A stretch of 64,000 bases of DNA from Megascapheus bottae. Lineage: Eukaryota; Chordata; Mammalia; Rodentia; Geomyidae. Of the stretch, positions 13,301-23,428 are shown piece by piece; within the stretch, counting starts at the first letter, position 1, and every line of letters begins with the position of its first letter. The DNA lies in the NCBI GenBank assembly GCA_024803745.1, contig JANJXV010000043.1, forward strand, positions 2,081,501 through 2,145,500, given 5' to 3'. The notes below the pieces were generated by a model. That model worked only from the letters and a program-made list of their open reading frames with translations, was not told the origin of the DNA and made no database searches. The position numbers and the translations under genes are program-made.

Positions 13301-16300
13301 CTCACCTTAACCCTCACCCTAACCCCAACGCAAACCCTAATTCTAACCCCCACCCTCACCCGAAAACTAACCCTAAACTTAACCCAAACCCTAACAGTAA
13401 CTGTAACCGTAACCTAACCCTAACCTAAACCCTAAAAATAACCCTAACCCTAACCCTAACGCTCACCCAAAACCTAATCCTAACGCTAACCCTCACCCTG
13501 CCTCTAATACTCACGTTAACCCTCACCCTACCCCTAACCCTAACCCTAAAACCAACCCTAGCCTTAACCCTCACCTAATCCTCACTGTAACCTAACCCTA
13601 ACCCTAACACTCACCCTAACCCTAAACCTCATCCTAAACCTAACACTAACATTCACCCTAACTGTCACCATCATCCTAACCTAACCCTAAACCAAACCAT
13701 AGACCTAACCCTAACCCACAACCTAACCCTCACCCTAACCCTCACTCTAACCCTAACCCTAACCCTAAACCAAACCGTAATCCTAAACCAAATCCTCACC
13801 CTACACCTACCCCTAACCCTAACCCTAAACCAAACCCTAAACCTAAACCTAACACTAAATCTAAACCTAACCCTAACTCTAAAACAAACCTTAACGCTAA
13901 CACTAACCCTAAGCCTAAACCTCAACCTAACACTAGCCTTAACCCTCACCCTGACCCTAAACTTCACCCTAACCCTAACCGTCATCCTAACCGTCACCCT
14001 AACCCGAACCATCATAATAACCCTCAGTCTGACCCTAAGACTCTAACCCTAACCCTAAACCTAACCCTAACACTGACCCTAACCCTATACCTAACCCTAA
14101 CCCTATACCTAAACCTAGCATTCACCCGATAATTCACCCTAAACCTCACCCTCACCCTAACCCTCATCCTCAAACTCAACATCATTCTCAACGTAACCCT
14201 CACCCTCACCCTGACACTAACCCTAAACCTAACCCAAACCAAGCCCTAACCCTAACCATAACAAGCACCCTAACCTTCACCTTCACCTTAACTCTAACCC
14301 TAAACCTCACCCGTACCCTAAAACTAACCCTCAACCTAACCGTAAAACTTAACCCTAACCCTCACCAGAACCCTAACCCTAACCCTACAACTCACCCTAA
14401 TCCTCACCCTAATGCTCACCCTCACCCTAACTCTAATCCTAACCCTAACCTAAACAAAATCCTAACCCTCACCCTAAACATAACCCTACCCTAATACTAA
14501 CCCTCACCCTAACCTTAAATCTAACCTTAACCCTCACCCTAACCCTCACTCTAACCCTAAGCATCACCCTAACCCTAACCCTAACCCTCACCCTAACTCT
14601 AACCCTAACCCTAACCCTAACCCTAACCCTAACACCAACCCTCACCCTAACCCTCAAGCTAACCCAAACCTTAACCCTAAACCTAACCCTAAACCTCACC
14701 CTCACTTAAAGCCTAACCCTAAGCCTAACCCAAAGCCCAACCCTCACCCTAACCCTCACCCTAACCCTAAATATTAACCTAACCCTAACCCTAACCCTAA
14801 CCTTAAACCTCACCCGCACCCTCACCCTAACCCTCACTCTACCCCTAACCCTAACCCTAAAACTAACCCTAACCCTCATCCTACCCGTAAACCTAACCCT
14901 AACCCTAAACCTAACCCTCACCCTAACCTAACCCTAACCCTCACACTAACTCTACCTTTAATCCTAACTCCAACCGTAACCCTTACCCTAACCCTCACCC
15001 TAAACCAAACACTAACTATAACCCTCACTCTCACCCTAACCCTAAGCCTTACCCTAACTCTAACTAACCCTAAAACAAACACTAACCCTAACCCTAACCT
15101 AGACGTTGCCCTAAACCTATACATAACCCTAACAGTAAACCTAACCCTACCCCTAAACCTCATCCTCAACCTCAAGCTCAACGTCAAACTAACCCTAACC
15201 CTAAACCTAACCCTAAACCTCACCTGAATCCTAAACATAATCCTAACCCTCACCCTCACCCTAACCCTAACCCGCACGCTCTCCCTAACATTTACCCTAA
15301 AATCAACCCTATCCCAACACCTAACCCAAACCCTGGCCGTAACGCTAACCTCACCTTCACCCTAACCGTAAACCTAACCATGAACCTAACACTAGCTGTC
15401 ACCCTTACCCTCACCCTCACCCTAACCCTAACCCTAACACTAACCCTAACCCTAAACCCAACCCTAACTCTAACCCTAACCCTAATCCTAACCCCAAAAC
15501 TAACCTTCACCCTAACCCTTAACCTAACCCAAACCTAAACATAACCCTCATCCTCACCCTAACCATAATCCTCACGGTAACCCTAATCCTAACCATAAGC
15601 CTAACTCTCACTGTCACCCTAACCCTAACCCTAAACCTCACCATCACCCTCAGCTTAAACTTCCCTATCACCCACACCCTAACCCAAACCCTCAACCTCA
15701 ACGTCACCCTAACCCTCACTCTCACCCTCACCGTAACCCTAAACCTAACCCTATACCTAAACTTAACCCAATCCCTAACCCTAACATTAACCCTAAACAT
15801 AACCCTCACCCTAGCACTAACCCTCACTCTAATTCTAACCCTCACCCTAAACCTCACCCAAACCCTAACCCTCACCCTAACCTTCACCATAACCCTAAAC
15901 CTAATCCTCACCCTCACCCTAAGCTTAACCCTAACCCAAAACCTAAACCTAACCCTAACCCTAACCCAAACCAAACTCTAACCCTAACCATAACCCTAAA
16001 CCTAATTCTAACCCAAACTCTAACACTAACCCTAACCCAAACCATAACCCTCACCCTAACCCTCACCCTACCCCTAACTCTAACCCTAAAACTAACCCTA
16101 ATCCTAACCTTAACCCTAAACTTAACCCTAAACCTCAGCCTCACCGTCACCCTGAACTTAATCTTTACCCTAAACCTAAACCCAACAGTCACCCTCACCA
16201 TAAACCAAACCCTCAACCTAATTCTAATGCAAAACCTAAACCTAGCCCTAGCCCTAAACGTGTACATAACCCTAACCATAATCCTAACCCTAAACCTATC

Positions 16301-16336
16301 GCTAGCCTAACCTTAACCCTAACCCTAACCCTAACC
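10311..16336. repeat. CCCTAA array without punctuation sites
   Basis: About 6 kb of hexamer array in which I find no AGGGTCCCT-type site. Instead it contains a different long unit (see 10686-13620). No gene or non-repeat island is seen. Minor irregular stretches, such as TACTCACGTT at 12621 and 13508, act as landmarks of the long unit. Confidence 0.85.
10686..13620. repeat. Higher-order direct repeat of about 1.15-1.19 kb, three copies
   Basis: The block AAAACTAATCCTCAAACT, followed by an ATCCTCAACATAAACC block, starts at 10686, 11877 and 13023 (spacings 1191 and 1146). Each copy is followed by TAAACTAACAC. A second set of landmarks pairs the second and third copies at a shorter offset of about 890-910: ACCCGAAC(A/C)CTCACC near 12393 and 13291; CCTAAACCCTAAAAATAACCC near 12516 and 13422; TACTCACGTT at 12621 and 13508. 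The change in offset implies an indel of roughly 250 bp between copies. This is a segmental duplication of the array, not a separate element. Confidence 0.7.
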
Positions 16337-18819
16337 CTAAGTGTCCCTAAAATTAACACAAACCCTAAACATGCTCCTAAATCTAACCCTTAACCTAACC
16401 CTAAAGCTAACCCTCACCATCACCCGCACCCTAACCCTAGCCCCCACCCTCACCCTAACCGAAACACTAGCCATAACAATAACACTAACCAAATACTAAA
16501 CCCAACCCTAACCATAACCCTAACCCAAACCATAACCCTAACACTTTCAGTAAACCTCACCCTAAACCTAACCCTCACCCTAACCCTAACCCTCACCCTC
16601 ACCCTCACCCTAATCCTATCTCTAACCCTAAACTCCACCCTATCCCTCAGAGAAACCCTAACACTCACCGTAACCCTTACCCTAACCCTCAACCTCACAG
16701 TAATCCTCACCCTCACCCTAACCCTAAACCTAACACTCACACTAATCCTCACCCTCACCCTCACCCTAACCCTAACACTAACACTAAGCCTAACCGTCAC
16801 CTTCACCCTAACCCTAACCGATACCCTCACCCTCACCCTAACCCTAAATATAACCCTAACCCAAACCCTAACCCTAAACCTAAACCTAACCATACCCCTA
16901 ACCCAAACCCTAACCCTAACCCTAACCCTAACCATAATCCTCACTCTCACCCTCCCCGTAACTCTAAACCTCACCCTCACCCTAAACATAACACAAATAT
17001 TAACACTAACACTAACCCAAAACCTAACCCTAAGACTAACCATAACGCTAACTCTAACTCTCATCCTCACCCTAACCCTAACCATAACACTCACCCTTAC
17101 CCTATCCCTAACACTCACCCTAACCTAGCCCTAACCCCAACACTAACCCTAACCCTAAAGATAACACCTACTTCCTAACCCTAACCCTAAACCTGGCCCT
17201 CACCATAATCCTCACCCTAAACCTATCCCTAACCCTAACCCTCACCCTCACCCTCACTCTAAACCTAACCCTTCTCCTAACCCTAAACCTAACACTCACC
17301 CTAAGCCTAACCCTAAACATAACACTAACCATAATCCAAATCCTAAACCTATCACTAGCCCTAACCCTATACATTACCCTAACCCTAACCCTAATCCTAA
17401 CCCTAACCCTAACCCTAGTCCTAGCCCTAATCCTAACCATAAACCTAAACCTAACCCTAAGTCTAACGCTAAACCTAACCTTAACCCTAACCTTAACCCT
17501 AACCCTAAGGGTCCCAAACCTAACCCTAACCCTAAGGGTCCCTAACCCTAGCCATAACCATAACCTGCAGCCTCACCCTGACCCTAACCTGAACCCCAAC
17601 ACTAACACTAACCCAAACCCTAAACATAACCCTAAACCTAACCCAAAACCTAACCCTCACCCTCAACCTAATCCTAACCTTAAACCTAACCCTCACCCTA
17701 ACTCTTACCCTAACCCTAACACTCACCCTCACCCTAAACCTATTCCTAACCCTAATCCTAACCACAGACCTAACCCAAAGCCTAACCCTAAACCTAACCC
17801 TAACCCTCACTGTAACCCTAACCCTAACCCTCACTGTAATCCTAACCCTAGCTTTAAACCTCACCCTCACCCTCACCCTAACCCTAACTGTAACACTAAC
17901 CCAAACCCTAACCCTAAACTTAAACCTAACCCTACCCCTTATCAAAACACTAACCCTAACCTTAACCCTCACCCTCACCCTCACCCTCACCCTAATCTTA
18001 ACACTAACCCTAACCCTCACCCTCACCATCAACCTAAGCCTAACCCTAACCCAAACCCTAACCCTAAACTAACCGTAACGCTCACCCTCAATCTAACTCT
18101 CACTCTCATCCTAACCCTCACGCTAACCCTAACCCTCACTCTAACCCTCACCCTAATCCTAACCACAACCCTCACCCTAACTCTAACCCTAAAACAACTC
18201 TCATCCTAAAACTAACCCTAAACCTGACCCTAAACCTAACCCTTATTCTAACACACACCCTAACCCTAACACTCACAATAATCCTAACCCTAAACATAAC
18301 CATAAACCTAAGCCTAATCCAAAACCTAACAGTAAAGCTAACCCTAACCATAAACCTCACCCTAACACTAACCCTCACCCTAACCCTAACCCTAAACCAA
18401 CCGAAACCCTAAACCTAGCCATAGCCCTAACCCTAATCCTAACCCTAACCCTAATCCTACCACTAACCCTAACCCTAGACCTAGCCCTAAACCTAACCAT
18501 AAACTAAATCTAACCCTAAACCTAACGCTAAACCTCACCTTAACCCTAATCCTAACCCTAACCCTAAGGGACCCTAACCATAACCCTCACCCTAACCCTA
18601 ACCCTAACTCTAACCATAACCCTCACCCTAACACTAATCCTAACTCTAACCCTAACACTAACCCTCACCCTAACCCTAAACCTAACTCTAACCGTAACCC
18701 TAACCCTAACCCTCAAACCTATTCCTAACACTAACCCTAAATTTAACCCTCACCCTCACTCTCGCCCTAACCGTAAACCAAACTCTAAACTTAGCCATAG
18801 TCCTAACCCTATACATAAC
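16337..18819. repeat. CCCTAA array with punctuation and CTAG blocks
   Basis: The array continues, with punctuation at 16337-16350, a closely spaced pair at 17505-17518 and 17531-17546, and a variant at 18563-18577. CTAG-rich blocks (AAACCTAGCCCTAGCCC and variants followed by ATACATAACC) lie at about 16228, 17350, 18412 and 18790. The last one abuts the LTR fragment. An AAAGATAACACC block occurs at 17157. No gene is seen. Confidence 0.85.
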
Positions 18820-18950
18820 TGTTGGGAGCCAGAGTGGAATCAAACTGTACTTTGATTTGCATCAGATAATTGCTTGATTGTCTTATTGTTTTTTGGCCTT
18901 CTCCTGTTCAATTGATCTGAGATTTACCATATGAATGTAACCCCCAACAG
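18820..18950 (+). mobile_element. Truncated LTR, 5' (U3) fragment
   Basis: It starts TGTTGGGAGCC and matches the reverse complement of 1422-1552 over all 131 bases with only two differences that I count. The fragment stops at AACCCCCAACAG. The downstream part of the LTR (TATA-like region, AATAAA, 3' end) is missing and is replaced by an L1-like piece. It therefore lacks the 3'-processing signal and probably the core promoter. It lies opposite in orientation to the first LTR, so the two do not flank a provirus. No convincing target duplication is visible, as expected if the 3' end was lost by rearrangement. Confidence 0.85.
18855..18862 (+). promoter_or_regulatory. Octamer motif ATTTGCAT
   Basis: Exact octamer in the U3 fragment, at the same place as the motif at 1510-1517 in the first LTR. 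Confidence 0.4.
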
Positions 18951-18990
18951 CACTATAAATTTTCCTCTGAGTACTGCCTTTGCTGTGTCA
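18949..18990 (-). mobile_element. Short L1 ORF2-like fragment, antisense
   Basis: AGCACTATAAATTTTCCTCT and the following TACTGCCTTTGCTGTGTC resemble the antisense of a well-known part of mammalian L1 ORF2. The L1 sense strand is therefore minus. The piece is only about 42 bp, with no L1 3' end or poly-A. It is joined to the LTR fragment with at most one or two shared bases (AG). An alternative is that CTATAAATTT is a TATA box of a divergent LTR form. The L1 reading fits better because the similarity extends past it. Confidence 0.6.
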
Positions 18991-19019
18991 GAAAGGAGTT
19001 GCTAATCCAATCTTTAATC
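18991..19019. other. Unassigned non-telomeric tail
   Basis: About 29 bp (GAAAGGAGTTGCTAATCC and a TCTTTAATC stretch) that is neither hexamer array nor recognisable L1 or LTR. The array resumes at about 19020 with TCACCCTAACC. It may be filler from the rearrangement or an unrecognised element edge. Confidence 0.5.
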
Positions 19020-22000
19020 TCACCCTAACCATAACCTTACCATCACCCTAAACCTCACCCTCAACCTCACCCGAAAACTAACCCTAACTATAACCAAAAC
19101 CCTAAACCTCACCCTAACCCTAACCCTAACACTAACCCTCACACTAACCTTCACCGTAACCCATACCCTAACCGTAACCCTAACCCTAACTCTCACCCTC
19201 ACCCTAATCCGAACCTAACCCTAACCCTCAACCAAAACCTAACCCTGACCCTCACCCTAAACTTCACCCTCACCCTAACCCTAACCCTCACCCTAACCGT
19301 AAACCTAACCCTCAACGAAACTCAAACACTAATCCTAACCCTCACCCTAAACCTCACTCTAACCTTAACCCTAACCCTGTGCCTAACCCAAACCCTAACC
19401 CTAACCTTAAACCTAACCCTAAACCTAACCCTCACCCTCACCCTCACCCTATCGCTAACGCTAACCTTAAATCTAACCCTCATCCTCACCCTAACCCTCA
19501 CCCTCACCCTACCCTATCCCCAAACCTAACCCTACCCCTAACCCTAACCCATATCCTAACCCCAAACCTAACCCTTACCTTAACCCTAACCCACACCCTC
19601 ACCCTCAGATTCATCCTAACCCTCATACTTACCCTATCCCGAAACCTAACCCTAACCCGCACACTCATTGTAACCCTAACCCTAACCCCAATACTAATGC
19701 TAACCCTCACCCTAACCCTGACCCTAATCCTCACCTAACCCTAACCCTAACCCAAACCTTAACCCTGACCCTTACCCTAACCCAAAGCCTAAACCTAGCC
19801 CTAGCCCTAACCCTAAACACAACCTGAACCCTACCCAAATCCTAATCCTAACCGTAAGGGTCCTTAAACCTAATCCTAACCGTTAACGCAAACCCTAACA
19901 TTAACATTAAACGTAACCGTAACCCTAAACCTAATCTTCATCCTCACCGTAAACCTCACCCTAACCCTGACCCTAACCCTAAACCAAATCCTAAATCTCA
20001 CCCTAACCATAACCCTAAACCTCACCCTAATATTCACCCTCAACCTCACTCTAACCTTAAACCTAACCCAAACCCAAACCCTAAACCTCAACCTAACCCT
20101 AACCCTAAACCTAACACTAACCGTAAGCCTAATCCTAAGCCTAACCCTAACCCTAACCCTCACCCTAACCCGAACACTAACTCTCACCCTAACCCTCACC
20201 TTCACCCTAACCCTAACCGTAACCCAAAACCTCACTCTAATTCTAACCCTCACCCTAATCCTAACCATAAACCTATACCTCAAACTCACCCTAACCCTAA
20301 CCCTCACCCTAAACTTCACCCTAATCCTAACTCGAAGCCTAACCCTAAACCTAAACCTCACCCTAACTCTCACCCGAAAACTAAACGTAACTCTAACTCT
20401 AATCCTAACCCTAACCCTAACCCTAACCCTCATCCTCACCCTAACCCTCAAACTCACCCTCACCCTAATCCCAAACCTAACCCTAACACTAACCCTAAAC
20501 CAAACCCTAACCCTAAGACAACTCCTAATCCTGACACTATCCCTAAACCTAACCCTAACAAAAACACTCACTCTAAACGTCATGCTAACACTAACCCTAA
20601 TCCTAACCCTAGCCCTAACCTTCTCCCTAACCCTCAACCTCAACCTAATTCTCGCCCTCACCCTAACCATCACCCTAACTCAAACTGTCACCCTCACCGT
20701 AAACCAAGTCCTAACCCTCACCCTAACCCTAAACATCACACTCACCCAAATCCTCACCCTCACCCTCACCCTAAAACTAACCCTAAACCTTACCTTAACC
20801 ATCATTCTAACCCTAACACTCACCCTAATCCTAAACCTAACCCCAAACCTCAACCTCACCCTAACCCTAACCCTAACCCTCGCCCTAAACCTCACCCTAA
20901 CCCTAACACTAAACCTAACCCTCACCCTAAACCTCACCCTAAAACTAACCCTAACTCTAACCCTAACCCTAAACCTAACCCTAACCCTAACCTTCACCTT
21001 CACCCTAACCCTCAACCTCACCCTAACCCCAACCTAACCCTAATCCTAACCCTTACCCTCAAACTAAGCCTCACAAAACCCTAATCCTAACCCAGACCCT
21101 TACCCTAACCCTAAACCAAACCCTTACCCTCAACCAAACCCTCAACCTAACCCTCACGCTAACCCTAACCATAAACGTATCCCTAATCCTCACCCTCAAC
21201 CTCACCCTAATCCTAACCTTCACCCTGACTCTCACCCTAAAACTAAACCTAACGCTAACCTAACCCTACAACTAAATCTAACCCTAACCCTAACCCTAAC
21301 CCTAACCCTCAACCTCACCCTCACCCTTACCCTCAATTTTACCCTAACCATAACCGTAACCCTAACACTAACCCTCACCATAGCCTTCACCGTAACTCTA
21401 ACGCTATCCCAAACCTTAACCCTAACGCTAACCCTAACCCTAAACCAAGTCCTAAACCTAACCCTAGCCCTAACCCTAAACAAAACTCTAACCCTAACCC
21501 TAATCCAAACCCTAACCGTAAGGGTCCCTAAACCTAACCCTAACAGTTAGCCCTTACCCTAATCATAAGCATAAAGGTAACCCTAACCCTAAACCTAAAC
21601 ATAACCCCTAACTCCTAACACAAACTCTAGCCCTAAATTAAAGGGTGCCTAAACCTAACCTTAACCCTAACCCTAATCCTAATGCTCACCCTCACCCTCA
21701 CCCTAAACCGAAACCTAACCATAACCCTAATAGTAACTCTCACCCTCAGCATAAACCTCACCTTAACCATAACCCTAACCCTGAACCAAATCCTAACCCT
21801 CACCCTTACCATAACCCAAACCCTAACCCAAACACTAAACCTCAACTTAACCCTAACCCTCACCCTAATCCTAACCCTAACCCAAAACCTAACCCTCACC
21901 CTTATCCTAACACTAACCCTCACCCTAACCCTCACCCTTACCCTAACCCTAACCCTAACCCTAACCCTCCCCTAAACCCTAACCCTAAAACTAACCCTCA

Positions 22001-23216
22001 CCCTAAACCTCACTCTAATCCTAACTCTCACCCACATACTAACGCTAACCTTAAACCTCAACCTCACCCTAACCCTAACCCTCACCCTAAACCTCACCCT
22101 AACCCTAACCGGAAGACTAACCCTAAACCTAACCCTAACCCTCACCCTCAAAGTAACCCTCACACTAACCCTGACCCTAAACAAAATCTTAAATCTCACC
22201 CTAACCATAACCCTAACCCTCACCCTAAACCTCACCCTGACCCTAACCCTAACTCTAACCCAAACTCTAACCCTAACACAATCCCTAAATCTCACACTAA
22301 CCCTAACCCTAACACTAACCCTAACACTCACGCTAACCCTCACGCTAACCCTAAACCTAATCCTAACCCTAACCCTAACCCTCTCCCTAACACTCACCCT
22401 CACCCTAATCCTCACCCTCACCCTCTCCGTCAACCTAACCCACACTGTCACCCTCACCATAACCCAAATCCTAACCTTCACCCTAACCCTAAACTTCACC
22501 CTCACCCAAATCCTCACCTTCACCCTCACCTTCACACTAAAACTAACCCAAAACCTCACCATAACCCTCGTTCTAAACCTAACCCTCACCCTAAACCTAA
22601 CCCTAATTCTAAACCTCAACCTCACCCTAACATTAACCCTAACCCTCACCCTAAACCTCACCCTAACCCTAACCCTAAACCAAACACTAAACCTAACCCT
22701 CACCCTAACCCTCACCCTAAAACTAACCCTAAATCTAACCCTAACCCTAACCCTATCCCTAACCCTAAACTTCACCCTGACCCTAACCCTCACCCTCACC
22801 CTAACCCTAACTCCAAACCTATCCCTAACCCTAACCCTAAACCAAACCCTAACCCTACACTTACCCTAACACTAACCCTCACCCAAACCATAATCCTAAC
22901 CCTAACCCTAACCATTACCCTAAACCTTACCCTCAACCTAAGCCTCACCCAAACCCTAATCCTTACCCTAACCCTTAGTCTAACACTAAACCAAACCCTT
23001 ACCCTCAACCTAACCCTAACCCTATCCCTAACCATAAACGTAACCCTAACCTCATCCTCAACCTCAACCTAACCCCAACCTTCACCCTCACCCTTACCCT
23101 CCCCGTAACCCTAACCCTAACCCTAATCCTTACCCTAACCCTAAAACTAAATCTAACCCTAACCCTAACCCTAACCCTCAAACTCACCCTAAACTTCATA
23201 CTAATCCTAACCCTAA
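19020..23216. repeat. CCCTAA array with the start of the double-cassette dialect
   Basis: Punctuation lies at 19851-19868 (followed by CCGTTAACGC), 21517-21531 and 21641-21653. The last two form the first double cassette. CTAG blocks occur at about 19793 and 21460. Blocks of AAATC(C/T)TAAATCTCACCC occur near 19988 and 22190. The + strand frame from 21645 stays open for 475 codons (Pro-Asn rich) purely because the hexamer register is kept. No gene is seen. Confidence 0.85.
21517..21653. repeat. Double punctuation cassette 1
   Basis: GTAAGGGTCCCTAAACC at about 21518 and AAAGGGTGCCTAAACC at about 21640, roughly 123 bp apart. Between them lie a CAGTTAGCCC block and an ATAACCCCTAACTCCTAAC block at about 21601. 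Confidence 0.75.
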
Positions 23217-23428
23217 ATATAAAGGACCTTTTTGACGAAAACTTTAAAACCCTAAAAAAGAAAATTAAAGCAGAACTAAGGAAATGGAAAAACCTCCCAT
23301 GCTCCTGGATTGGAAGAATCAACATTGTGAAAATGAAAATCTTGCCAAGAGCTATCTACAAATTCAACACAATACCCATCAATATCCCAATGTCATTCTT
23401 TAAAGAAATAGAAGAGGCAATCCTAACG
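23217..23428 (+). pseudogene. Internal fragment of LINE-1 ORF2
   Basis: Translation from 23222 gives [11 protein letters not shown] and later [21 protein letters not shown] and FNTIPI, ending [11 protein letters not shown]. This is the conserved segment just after the reverse transcriptase core of mammalian L1 ORF2p. About 68 codons are open with no stop or frameshift. The rest of ORF2, the 3' UTR and the poly-A tail are absent, so it is truncated at both ends and cannot encode a working protein. At the right edge the L1 bases ATCCTAA are also telomere-like, so the junction lies in about 7 bp of shared sequence. The wording ([19 protein letters not shown]) looks rodent-like. Sequence directly after it resumes the CTAG cassette of the array. 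Confidence 0.92.

Noticed and set aside
1219..18950. A provirus bounded by the first two LTRs
   Set aside because: The two LTRs are in opposite orientation, the second is truncated, and the 17 kb between them is telomeric array with no gag, pol or env similarity.
21645..23072. A 475-codon open frame on the + strand, and many shorter frames of Pro-Asn, Leu-Thr or Val-Arg
   Set aside because: They are the direct reading of CCTAAC, CTAACC and AGGGTT hexamers with variants. Composition is a two-residue alternation, overlapping frames are open on both strands, and there is no domain or start context.
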